Shown here one piece after another: positions 46,570 through 54,771 of a stretch of 64,000 nt of DNA (the stretch's first letter is position 1; each line of letters begins with the position of its first letter). The notes below the pieces were generated by a model. The model saw only the letters and a list, made by a program, of their open reading frames with translations. It was not told the DNA's origin and did not search any database. The position numbers and the translations under genes are program-made. Source of the DNA: NVTR01 sp965237505 (lineage in GTDB: Bacteria; Pseudomonadota; Alphaproteobacteria; Rhodobacterales; Rhodobacteraceae); contig CBDEFR010000001.1 of the NCBI GenBank assembly GCA_965237505.1, positions 472,892 to 536,891 on the forward strand, written 5' to 3'.

Positions 46570-47250
46570 TCATAAACCGATCACTCGATTCCAGTCCGAA
46601 ATATACATGTAAAGTCTTTGAAACTCGCTGGGAAGCAATAGTCTATTGTGAGCAATGAAATTTCTGGCTTTTTCGATTTCATCCATGCGCTGCTTAATCC
46701 AGTGTTGAGACGGTAACAAATCTTTGAAACAATCCCACTTGTCGACAATGAGTTGAGCTAGATTTCCAAAATCTGAAAAACCGAGAAGATCAGTTTTCTC
46801 CCCTTCTAGCCAGTTGTCTTTGAGTGCCGTTTCTCTTCGACTCTCGGCATTGGATTTTATTTTTGGAGGCAATTTATCCATCCAGCCTGCACCCTCCTTT
46901 TCTAGCAATGTTTGACGGATAAAGTCTCGAATTTCGTTCTCAAAACAAAATAGCAACGCATAGAGTCTCGCCATCTCAAGTGCGGAATTCCTTCGTTGGA
47001 TCGAAAACGGCGCCAAAGCTTCTATCAAAAGATTTTCCTCGGCCGCCGTCGATCTAGCTCCAATTTCGATACCTGCTCTTTGGAACTCTCCAGCTTCTGA
47101 TTCAAACAGGAGACCGCGAAACAAAAAATCGCGAATATCTTTTCTAGAGACCTCAGCATAAGGCCTCTGTTCCAGCTTGATATTACGGAGTTCGGGATGG
47201 ATTTCCAGTAAAATCGGATATTTGCGACTTTGAGGGTTGGATATGGTCAA
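46570..47250 (-). CDS. HEPN-domain protein, Swt1-like
   Basis: This 226-residue helical protein has a C-terminal half (about residues 95-226) resembling the Swt1-type HEPN fold. The RxxxxH motif is in ARNFIAHNR (Arg196, His201). HEPN proteins with this motif are often metal-independent RNases in toxin-antitoxin, anti-phage or RNA-processing systems. The DNA is visibly lower in G+C than the neighbourhood, suggesting transfer. The start is TTG at 47250 directly beside a decayed IS5, so the N-terminus may be cut. No partner antitoxin is visible on either side; the IS elements may have removed it. Confidence 0.65.
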   Translation of the reverse strand: MTISNPQSRKYPILLEIHPELRNIKLEQRPYAEVSRKDIRDFLFRGLLFESEAGEFQRAGIEIGARSTAAEENLLIEALAPFSIQRRNSALEMARLYALLFCFENEIRDFIRQTLLEKEGAGWMDKLPPKIKSNAESRRETALKDNWLEGEKTDLLGFSDFGNLAQLIVDKWDCFKDLLPSQHWIKQRMDEIEKARNFIAHNRLLLPSEFQRLYMYISDWNRVIGL

Positions 47251-47292
47251 TTTGACGTAGTTTTATGTCCCATTTCCAGGTTTTGGCCGCAC

Positions 47293-48299
47293 TTATCCAG
47301 CGCAACTCTGGTCGGGCAATCCGTAGAGTGTCAAGAATTTGGCCCCTTTGCGAACGTTATGAGCGATGGCTGCAATACCGTAGGCAGTCATATTCCTGGC
47401 CAACCCCATAAATCGTGTTCGGGCTAAGCCATAACGGCTTTTGTAAGTGGCAAAGGGCCGCTCGCCACCAGCACGAATAACAGCAATCTCATCATTGCGA
47501 TTACGGTCATCATCCGACAGAGGTTTGTTACGGTAACCTTTGCGTTGCACCTGATCTGCAATGCCAAAACGTTTCAGTTTGTCACGCGTCTCCCGGGAAC
47601 TGTAAGCCGCATCCGCGTAAAGGGCACTCTCATCGCCCAATAAAAGCGTATCGCGTTCGACGCTGTCATGCACATTACCCGCAGTGACTGTCTGGCGTTG
47701 AATGAAGCCGTCCTCATCCACACCCGTATGAACCGAGTATCCATAGGTGGATTTTAGATTACCACGGCTGTCTTTCTTGACATGCCAGCCCGCGTCCTTA
47801 TCGCGCTTTGGCTGACCATCTTTACCTTTGCCCGAGCCAGATTGTGCAGCCTCAACGGGGGTGCATCAATGATGTTGATACGCCCTTCCGTCAGAATAAT
47901 GTTCTTGGCCTCAAGCTGGCGGTTGATCTCCCCCAAGAGACGCTCCCACAGATCATGTTCAACCAGTTGATTGCGGAACCGCCCCAGCGTTGACGCCTCC
48001 GGGACATCGCCGCCCAGTTCAAGGTGGCAAAATTTACGAAACAGCAGATCACGATAAAGGCATTGCGACAGCTCAACATCCGATAATCGATACCACACCC
48101 CCAACAGCAAACCGCGAAACAAGGTCAAAAGTGGATAGCTTGGACGGCCTGTTTTTGAGGCATAAATCGACGACAAAATTGGTTCGACCTTCGACCAATC
48201 CAGAACCGCTTCTGTGGCGTCAAGTGCATGAAGGGCGGGATGATCAAGCTCAGTGCTGGAAACGAAAAGTTCGGGTTGGGTGATGAATGGTTTTTGCAT
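47293..48299 (-). pseudogene. IS5-family transposase (IS5-subgroup type), frameshifted
   Basis: The first part (LDHPALHALDATEAVLDWSK; SYPLLTLFRGLLLGVWYRLS) and second part (GYSVHTGVDEDGFIQRQTV; AYSSRETRDKLKRFGIAD) are in different frames. The shift lies near 47862, within a C run (IIDA should continue TPVEAAQSGSGKGKD). The ATG at 48297-48299 is the family-like start. Element ends could not be matched; they should lie near 47260 and 48350, the latter only a few bases from the parE stop. Confidence 0.85.
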
Positions 48300-48357
48300 A
48301 ACCGAAACTAACAAATATTCTTGCCTTTGGGAATCCTCAAGTTATGCTGAGGTCTCA

Positions 48358-50316
48358 CTAAACATCCAACCCCTCCACAAACTGCGCGTTCTCCTGAATA
48401 TACTGGAACCGCAGTTCCGGCTTCTTGCCCATCAGCCGCTCGACCAGATCGCGGGTCTCGCCCGGCTCGTCCTCGTCAATCGTCACCCGGATCAGGGTGC
48501 GCGTCGCCGGGTTCATCGTGGTGTCCTTCAGGTCCTTGGCGTCCATCTCGCCCAGCCCCTTGAAGCGCTGCACGTCAATTCTGCCCTTGCCGCCCAGGCC
48601 CTTGGCCAACGCGGCGTCTTTTTCGGCGTCATCGGCCACATAGACACGGTGCGCGCCCTGGGTCAGGCGATACAGTGGCGGGCAGGCCAAGTACAGGTGG
48701 CCGTGGTCTATGAGCGGGCGCATCTGGGTGAAGAACAGCGTCATCAGAAGCGAGGCGATATGGGCACCATCCACATCCGCGTCGGTCATGATGATCACCT
48801 TGTCATAGCGCAGGTCATCGAGGTTGAACTTGCTGCCCATGCCGACGCCAAGCGCCTGACACAGATCGGAAATCTCGGCATTGGTGTTGATCTTCGAGGA
48901 GCCCGCGCCGAGCACGTTCAGGATCTTGCCACGCAGCGGCAGCAGCGCCTGGGTTCGGCGGTCGCGCGCCATCTTGGCCGAGCCACCCGCTGAATCACCC
49001 TCGACGATAAACAGCTCGGTGCCCGCGCGGCTGCCGTTCGAACAATCCACCAGCTTGCCGGGCAGGCGCAGCTTTTTGGTGGCGGTCTTGCGGGCGGTGT
49101 CCTTTTCGGCGCGGCGGCGCAGCCGTTCCTCGGCCCGCTGCACCAGAAAATCCAGGATCGCCCCGGCGGCGCGTGTGTCCGCCGCCAGCCAGTTGTCGAA
49201 ATGATCACGCACGCCGTTCTCCACCAGTCGCGCGGCCTGCACGGTGGCCAGACGGTCCTTGGTCTGGCCGACAAACTCGGGCTCGGAAATGAAGCAACTG
49301 ACCAGCGCGCAGGCGCCACCCAACAGGTCGTCGCGGTTGATGCTTGCGGCCTTGCGCATGTTCACCAATTCGCCGTAGCCGCGGATGCCCTTCAGGATCG
49401 CGGTCCAGAACCCGGCCTCATGGGTGCCGCCGTCGGGTGTCGGTACGGTGTTGCAATAGGACTGGATGAAGCCGTCGCGCGAAGGTGTCCAGTTGATCGC
49501 CCATTCGACCGATCCCGGGGTGTTGAACTTGTCCTGAAAGCTGACTTTCCCGGCGAACGGCGCTTGCGCGTAGGTCGCGGCGGCCCCGAGTGTTTCGTTG
49601 AGATAATCGGCCAGCCCGCCGGGGAAATGGAAGGTCGCCTCGGTCGGCGTTTCGCCGTCATCGGGGTGCGATTTCCAGCGGATTTCGACGCCTGAAAACA
49701 GGTAGGCCTTGGAACGGGCCATTTTGAACAGACGGGCCGGTTTGAACTTAAGGTGGCCAAATATCTCGGCGTCGGGATGGAAGGTGAGCGCGGTGCCGCG
49801 CCGGTTCGGCGCCGCGCCTTCGCGCCTCAGCGGGCCCAGCGGCAGACCACGGCAGAATTCCTGCGCGTAAAGTTCGCGGTTGCGGGCCACCTCGACCCGC
49901 ACGTAATCGCTGAGCGCATTCACCACCGACACCCCAACCCCGTGCTGACCGCCCGAGGTCTGGTAGGCCTGGCGGCTGAATTTGCCGCCCGCGTGCAGGG
50001 TGCACATGATCACCTCTAGGGCGGATTTTTCGGGAAACTTGGGATGCGGATCGACCGGAATGCCACGGCCGTTGTCGCGGATGGTGATCGAATAATCTGC
50101 GTGCAGCTCCACCTCGATCCGGGTGGCGTGCCCCGCCACCGCCTCGTCCATCGCGTTATCCAGCACTTCGGCCACCAGATGGTGCAATGCCCGCTCGTCG
50201 GTGCCGCCGATATACATGCCGGGGCGCTTGCGCACCGGCTCCAGGCCTTCGAGGACCTCGATGGAATGGGCGTCGTAGGTGGGCTCCGTTGCGCCGGTCA
50301 GGAGGTCGTCGGCCAT
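48358..50316 (-). CDS. parE: DNA topoisomerase IV subunit B
   Basis: This 652-residue type IIA topoisomerase subunit has a GHKL ATPase domain (HHLVAEVLDNAMDEAVAGHA; DNGRGIPVD; YQTSGGQHGVGVSVVNALSD), a transducer domain, and a TOPRIM domain with EGDSAGGSAKMARDR and MTDADVDGAHIASLL. The C-terminal tail ends QRFKGLGEMDAKDLKDTTMN and beyond. With ParC it decatenates daughter chromosomes. The gene is intact although an IS5 remnant ends within about 10 bases of its stop. Confidence 0.96.
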   Translation of the reverse strand: MADDLLTGATEPTYDAHSIEVLEGLEPVRKRPGMYIGGTDERALHHLVAEVLDNAMDEAVAGHATRIEVELHADYSITIRDNGRGIPVDPHPKFPEKSALEVIMCTLHAGGKFSRQAYQTSGGQHGVGVSVVNALSDYVRVEVARNRELYAQEFCRGLPLGPLRREGAAPNRRGTALTFHPDAEIFGHLKFKPARLFKMARSKAYLFSGVEIRWKSHPDDGETPTEATFHFPGGLADYLNETLGAAATYAQAPFAGKVSFQDKFNTPGSVEWAINWTPSRDGFIQSYCNTVPTPDGGTHEAGFWTAILKGIRGYGELVNMRKAASINRDDLLGGACALVSCFISEPEFVGQTKDRLATVQAARLVENGVRDHFDNWLAADTRAAGAILDFLVQRAEERLRRRAEKDTARKTATKKLRLPGKLVDCSNGSRAGTELFIVEGDSAGGSAKMARDRRTQALLPLRGKILNVLGAGSSKINTNAEISDLCQALGVGMGSKFNLDDLRYDKVIIMTDADVDGAHIASLLMTLFFTQMRPLIDHGHLYLACPPLYRLTQGAHRVYVADDAEKDAALAKGLGGKGRIDVQRFKGLGEMDAKDLKDTTMNPATRTLIRVTIDEDEPGETRDLVERLMGKKPELRFQYIQENAQFVEGLDV

Positions 50317-50421
50317 GAGGGCTGCTCTTGTTGGTTTTGTTGTTGAGGACGGTTATGACAGTATTTCCTTACGTGGGAAAGCAGACGATACCGTTTGGTA
50401 TCAATATATTGGGGATTAAAC

Positions 50422-51207
50422 TTGTCCGAGTTAGACTTGCTTCGCCTTTTGGGAATTACCGGAACTTCTCTCGCGACGTCGATCAAAGTTGGCGATCTCT
50501 TTGTTAGACCCAAAGAACTTCAAAAGCATCTTGGCCGATATGCTCAACGATTTGTGTCATACCGAGATGACAATGTTTATGAATTCCAACATATTGGGAC
50601 GGCGACAGGAATCAGATATCGTGGGCGGCATTTTGCAATTTCAACCGATCACCAGCGCAGGTTGGGTGCAGACGGAAAATTAGGCATTGTTTGCGATCCG
50701 GGGCAATCTATGATCACGCCAAGTTTCATGCGCACGCTGAATTTTCCAAACGAGGCTGACCGCGAAGACCAACATGACTTTACAGTGCTTGAATATGAGC
50801 CAGAAAAATATCCTAATCGCCAGCTCAGTTCGCAGTTTTTTCGGGTCGATTTCGATAGTGGTGTGGGCCAAGCCGTCGGTCGGATAGCTCTGAACCTTGG
50901 GTACCCAACACGACTACAGAATGTTGACTACCACCAACGTAGAGTCGATCTACTCGTTGTATCTAGCTACGTTGAGCTTATCGGGAAAACGTCATCGGAG
51001 AATGTTTTTCAGTTCAAGACGGTCGCCGAAGACAGATATTTTGAAGATGGAATGAGTGAATCGCCGCTTTTTGAGGTCTACAAAGGCCAAGATGGATTCC
51101 AAGTCCGATTGTTAGGAATTGTCGTTCGAGGGGGGGCCAAATCGCGTTTTGGGCGGGTAGTTAGCGCGGACTATATTCTCAGGCAAATTGACATCATGAT
51201 CACGTGA
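50422..51207 (+). CDS. Trypsin-like serine protease fold protein, unassigned
   Basis: The product is 261 residues from a TTG start at 50422 that is preceded by GGGG. An in-frame TTG at 50395 is an alternative. I do not recognise the family, but the pattern resembles a chymotrypsin-fold protease. HIGTATGIRYRGRHFAISTD leads to a His (77), HDFTVLEYEP gives an Asp (119), and EDGMSESPLFE gives a Ser (212) in a GxSxxP context, followed by LLGIVVRGG. No signal peptide is seen, so it is probably cytoplasmic. Its low G+C relative to parE and its position beside mobile elements suggest transfer. The protease assignment is inference from spacing and motifs. Confidence 0.6.
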   Translation: MSELDLLRLLGITGTSLATSIKVGDLFVRPKELQKHLGRYAQRFVSYRDDNVYEFQHIGTATGIRYRGRHFAISTDHQRRLGADGKLGIVCDPGQSMITPSFMRTLNFPNEADREDQHDFTVLEYEPEKYPNRQLSSQFFRVDFDSGVGQAVGRIALNLGYPTRLQNVDYHQRRVDLLVVSSYVELIGKTSSENVFQFKTVAEDRYFEDGMSESPLFEVYKGQDGFQVRLLGIVVRGGAKSRFGRVVSADYILRQIDIMIT

Positions 51208-51386
51208 ACCGTCCGCGGGGATGATGTCTCGGTATAAGTAGACCATACCCTAAGTCACGCGCCCGTGGCCGCCACCGTGAGGTGCCGGGGTGGGGGCGGC
51301 GTCCGCAAAACGTACATAAGACTACGCTATTATCCCCTTGACATACGTGGAAAGGCTTCCTATATTGAGAGTTAGGAGGCGATCTC

Positions 51387-52253
51387 ATGACATTCACCGT
51401 TACCGACTTCTTCCGCCAGTTCCCGACCGATGATGCCTGTTTGGAGCATCTCTGGGAGGCTCGCTTTGGCGATGAAGTCGAGTGTCCGAAGTGCGGCAAG
51501 GTGGGACAGTTCTATCGCTTGAGCAAAGAGCTGGCCTATTCCTGCCCACGTTGCGGCCACCACATTCACCCGATGGTCGGCACGCCGTTTGAGAATTCCC
51601 ACACGCCTCTTCAGAAGTGGTTCTACGCTATGTATCTGTTCACAACGACGCGCCACGGCGTAGCTGCGAAGGAGCTTCAGCGCCAGCTTGGCGTAACCTA
51701 CAAGACGGCGTGGCGCATGGGGCACAAAATTCGCAAGTACATGGCTCGCGTGGACGGTGAATGGCCACTGGGCGGGCCTGACGGCGGTGCTATTGAAGCG
51801 GATGAAACCTACATCGGTGGGCGCACTACTGGCGGCAAACGCGGGCGCGGCGCTCCTAACAAAACCGTGGTGTTCGGAATGCTGGAACGCGACGGCGACG
51901 TGATGGCCAACGTGGTTCCCAACGTCCGCAAGAAAACGCTTCAACCGATCATCGAAGAAAACGTCATGGCAGGCAGCGCGGTTCACACCGACGAACTGAA
52001 ATCTTACGGCGGATTGTCCAAGGCCGGTTTTGGGCATGAGACGGTGAACCATGGTGCGGGCGAATATGTTGACGGCGATTGCCACGTCAACGGGATCGAG
52101 GGGTTTTGGGCGCGGTTGAAACTGTCGATCCGTGGGACCCACGTTCACGTTTCCCGGAAACACCTTCAGACGTACGTGAAGGAGTTTGAGTATCGCTACA
52201 ATATGCGTGCACGCCCCGAGAAGATGTTTGACCGTCTGCTGGCTGCCTTCTAG
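51387..52253 (+). CDS. IS1595-family transposase
   Basis: This 288-residue ISXO2-like transposase has the N-terminal FRQFPTDDACLEHLWEARFG, a zinc ribbon (ECPKCGKVGQF; SCPRCGHHIHP) and DDE-type segments AIEADETYIGGRTTGGKRG, AVHTDELKSYGG and HVNGIEGFWARLKLSIRGTH. It is complete and could be active. It is only distantly related to the broken IS1595 transposase at 20.9-25.8 kb. Confidence 0.94.
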   Translation: MTFTVTDFFRQFPTDDACLEHLWEARFGDEVECPKCGKVGQFYRLSKELAYSCPRCGHHIHPMVGTPFENSHTPLQKWFYAMYLFTTTRHGVAAKELQRQLGVTYKTAWRMGHKIRKYMARVDGEWPLGGPDGGAIEADETYIGGRTTGGKRGRGAPNKTVVFGMLERDGDVMANVVPNVRKKTLQPIIEENVMAGSAVHTDELKSYGGLSKAGFGHETVNHGAGEYVDGDCHVNGIEGFWARLKLSIRGTHVHVSRKHLQTYVKEFEYRYNMRARPEKMFDRLLAAF

Positions 52254-52380
52254 ACATCGCCGACAGAGCCTTATCAAACCGCGAACGCTCGCCTTCTGAG
52301 GGGTGCTCCTTGCAAAACTGTCTGATCTGCCCGGCCCTCCGGGCCTCTTCTAGAGATAGGTACTTACCCCGAGACATCAT
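52087..52380 (-). CDS. Small IS1595-associated ORF
   Basis: The frame starts at ATG ATG (52375-52380), overlapping the end of the membrane-protein passenger by 17 bases, and runs antisense into the transposase end. The first part (YLSLEEARRAGQIRQFCKEH, then PSEGERSRFDKALSAM) reads like a genuine small charged protein. I recall similar ORFs beside transposases. The last 55 codons lie opposite the transposase and may be non-native. No function can be given. Confidence 0.5.
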   Translation of the reverse strand: MMSRGKYLSLEEARRAGQIRQFCKEHPSEGERSRFDKALSAMSRRQPADGQTSSRGVHAYCSDTQTPSRTSEGVSGKRERGSHGSTVSTAPKTPRSR

Positions 52381-52951
52381 CGCCCCCACCGGACCGCCAC
52401 AAAGCCGTGGCTTGCGCTTGGTTCGCTCGCAGGTCTTGAAATGAATCCGTGTAGCCGTGCTCCGAAAGGTTCGGTGACCTAGGCTCAGTGCAGCACGTAC
52501 TCGTATCTTCTGCGTATGCGCACCGAATTGCATCCAAGCAATAGTGATCCCAGTGGTCTGTCGCGATGGGCTTTAAAGGATTGGGGTTTTCATGGGGGGA
52601 GGCAACAGAGAATTTCCGCCCCCAGAACGCCAACTGTCCGCGTCGCGCTTTGTCTTCGATCTCTCTCATGCACGGAACGACAATGCCCGTACTCCGCACA
52701 TGCCGGACAAGTTCCGGCATTGTCCAATTGGGTCCGCTGTCTTCAGTCTGCGGGGCCGGCCTGGTCCTCCGGCTCTTGGACCACCATGACCACCATACCG
52801 GCAAATAGACGACTAAAAGCCCCAGAACGAATAGCGCAGCAGCCACACTCCACCAAGTGATTGCGGAGACGTTTGGCCACTTCATTTCTAAGGCCCTTTC
52901 CAAGGCAATGAGCCCGACCGCCCAGATGGCGGTACCGATATGTCGATACAT
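52364..52951 (-). CDS. Passenger gene: two-helix membrane protein of unknown function
   Basis: The product is 195 residues. It has two N-terminal hydrophobic segments (GTAIWAVGLIALERAL; ITWWSVAAALFVLGLLVVYL, then PVWWSWWSKS) and a hydrophilic C-terminal half with several Cys and His residues (TDHWDHYCLDAIRCAYAE). It lies wholly inside the inverted repeats of the IS1595 element, on the strand opposite the transposase, so it is carried as a passenger. I do not recognise it; the layout suggests an inner-membrane anchor with a cytoplasmic domain. Confidence 0.6.
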   Translation of the reverse strand: MYRHIGTAIWAVGLIALERALEMKWPNVSAITWWSVAAALFVLGLLVVYLPVWWSWWSKSRRTRPAPQTEDSGPNWTMPELVRHVRSTGIVVPCMREIEDKARRGQLAFWGRKFSVASPHENPNPLKPIATDHWDHYCLDAIRCAYAEDTSTCCTEPRSPNLSEHGYTDSFQDLRANQAQATALWRSGGGDDVSG

Positions 52952-53083
52952 GGCTCGACTCTAGGGCGGTGAGAACGTATGTCAAGGGGATAAACGCGAA
53001 TATGTATTATGCAATAGGCGACGAGGTAATCCCCGCCGTCCCGGACCGATCCGGCGGCTGCATGAAAGCACAATAGCCCCGGA

Positions 53084-53241
53084 TCACGCTGCGCTGCCGC
53101 CTACCTGCTTGTTGTCGGCGCCATAATGTCGGCGCCAGAAATTTCCCTGCACCATGATCATGACCGCCAGCGCGGCAATCGGATAGCTCGAAATGGCGCC
53201 GCAAATCGCGACCGCCGGGACCTTTGGCAGGCCGTATCAGA
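53084..53241 (-). pseudogene. C-terminal fragment of a membrane protein, cut by IS5-family element
   Basis: A minus-strand frame ending at TGA (53084-53086) encodes YGLPKVPAVAICGAISSYPI, then AALAVMIMVQGNFWRRHYGA. This looks like the last transmembrane helix and tail of a membrane protein. Its upstream part is missing beyond the IS at 53254, and no continuation is found on the other side. The family is not identified. Confidence 0.4.
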
Positions 53242-53250
53242 TTGGCCGGT

Positions 53251-54020
53251 CTAGGTCACCGACTCATAAGATCGCAACCAAATCCGCAGTGAAGCCAATT
53301 GCACGGAGGCGAGGAAGTTGTCGTCACGCTTGTCGTATCGGGTTGCGATTGCCCGGAAGTGTTTGAGTTTGTTGAAGAACCGTTCGACAAAGTTCCTTTC
53401 TTTGTAAAGCTCCGGACAGAACTCCTGCAAACGGATCCGGTTCGGCATCAACCGGATATTGCCCCACGCGCCCTGTTTGGCGAGACGCGCCCGCAAGGCG
53501 TCGCTGTCATAGGCCCGGTCGGCCAGCAGGACAGACCCCGGCCCGAGCGTTGCAAACATATCCGCCGCCGAACGCCCGTCATGCGCCTGGCCTTCGGTCA
53601 GTTTCAACCGGATGGGTCGGCCCACGGCATCCACCAGCGCATGAATTTTCGTCGTCAGCCCGCCGCGCGAACGGCCCATGCTACGGGATCGCTGCGCTTT
53701 TTTTTGCCATTGGCGGCGTGTTGATGCACCCGGATCGATGAGCTGTCGATCATCTGGATGTCACCGTCGTAAGCCTTTGATACCTCTCGCAAAAGCATCG
53801 CCCAAATGCCCGCCTTGCGCCAGCGGTTGAAACGGTTTACGCAAGTCGTGTGCGGGCCATATCGCGCCGGAATATCCGCCCACGGCGCGCCGGTTCGAAG
53901 CCGCCAGAAAATACCGTTCAGCACTCTCTTGTCGTCCACGCGCTTAACGCCGCGTGACTTTTGCGGCAGTAGCGGCTGGATAATCGACCACTCAAAATCC
54001 GTCAAATCGAACCGCGCCAT
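53251..54020 (-). CDS. IS427-type transposase, two frames joined by programmed frameshift
   Basis: OrfA starts at ATG 54018-54020 (FDLTDFEWSIIQPLLPQKSR) and reaches DSSSIRVHQHAANG. At an eight-A run near 53701-53708 the frame must shift to continue with GRSRGGLTTKIHALVDAVGR and later NFVERFFNKLKHFRAIATRY. A long A run at exactly this place is how IS427-type elements make their orfAB fusion, so I read this as functional rather than as damage. The stop at 53251-53253 uses the flanking TA. Confidence 0.8.
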
Positions 54021-54094
54021 GCCTGCCTCCATTGTTTTGGAGAACTGAATCACAACACAACCAGTTTGGGAATCCCCTTTATGGGTATGTGACC
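53254..54094 (-). mobile_element. IS5-family element (IS427 type), 841 bp
   Basis: The ends are GGTCAC and GTGACC, flanked by TA at 52-53 of the 53.2-kb block (53252-53253) and 54095-54096. This fits the 2-base duplications of the IS427 subgroup. It carries a two-frame transposase. Confidence 0.8.
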
Positions 54095-54128
54095 TAGAGC
54101 AGATAGCGTTCAATGTGAATCACTGGCC

Positions 54129-54188
54129 GTCCCGGCCCCCGAGCCGGGACCAGTTTGCCAAAGCGAGACCCCGGATCATTGTCCGGGG
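54129..54188 (-). terminator. Two hairpins after the small secreted-protein gene
   Basis: GTCCCGG/CCGGGAC at 54129-54150 and CCCCGGATCATTGTCCGGGG at 54169-54188 both lie just beyond the stop of the minus-strand gene at 54221. Neither has a long T run, but two G+C-rich stems in a row at a gene end suggest a terminator. Confidence 0.45.
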
Positions 54189-54220
54189 CGGCGGGTGGCT
54201 CAGATAATACGCAAATCGCT

Positions 54221-54514
54221 TTAGCAGCTGGTTTCCATAAAGTAGGTCGCGGTCAGACCTTCGTCAGAACAGGACTGGTTCATGCCTTCAGACCCACCAG
54301 GATCGCGATCCATCGGCCCGTCTTCACCATAAAGGGTTGCTTGCCAATCGTCCTGGAAATACCGTTCGCCGCCATTGCCGATGCCAGCATTGGATTCGCG
54401 GTTGACCTTAATCTTCGCCGATTTCTCGGAACTCCAATTCTTGCCGTCGGCTACTGCCGCCGACGCTACAATGCTCATGGCCCCGGCAATCATGATAATA
54501 GTGATGACTTTCAT
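54221..54514 (-). CDS. Small secreted protein of unknown function
   Basis: The product is 97 residues with a signal peptide (KVITIIMIAGAMSIVASAAV, then ADGKN). The mature part is small, acidic and glycine-rich, with DPGGSEGMNQSC and a final Cys, so one disulphide is possible. It has its own hairpin terminator and a long upstream gap before the divergent MATE gene. The family is not recognised; periplasmic location is inferred from the signal peptide. Confidence 0.65.
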   Translation of the reverse strand: MKVITIIMIAGAMSIVASAAVADGKNWSSEKSAKIKVNRESNAGIGNGGERYFQDDWQATLYGEDGPMDRDPGGSEGMNQSCSDEGLTATYFMETSC

Positions 54515-54771
54515 GTCCGTCTCTCCGTTTCACTAAGGACACAAAATCGTTTCAATAAGGCGGGATTGTGCAGGATTCTGAACAATAATGCGGCAGCTCG
54601 CCGAATATTGAGAGCGTTCAGGATGTCAAGGCGCGTGTAAGTACCAGTAATGTAACGATTTAATCAATGCAGGCGTGAACCAAGCATATTGCGAAAACAA
54701 TTTGTTTCCAAAAAGGCGATGGGCGGGCAGCATGGGTTGCTGGTCGGCCAATTTCCACCTAATCGGGGCGG

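Larger units (their letters stand above)
51330..52993 (+). mobile_element. IS1595-family element with passenger genes, 1664 bp
   Basis: The inverted ends are TTATCCCCTTGACATACGT (51330-51348) and its exact complement (52975-52993). It holds a transposase on the plus strand and two overlapping minus-strand frames. I could not find a convincing 8-base target duplication next to the ends. Confidence 0.85.

Noticed and set aside
46271..46612. Open frames in the gap after IS21 element B
   Set aside because: They lie in repeat-rich, very G+C-rich sequence with palindromes, have no motif, and similar frames exist on both strands.
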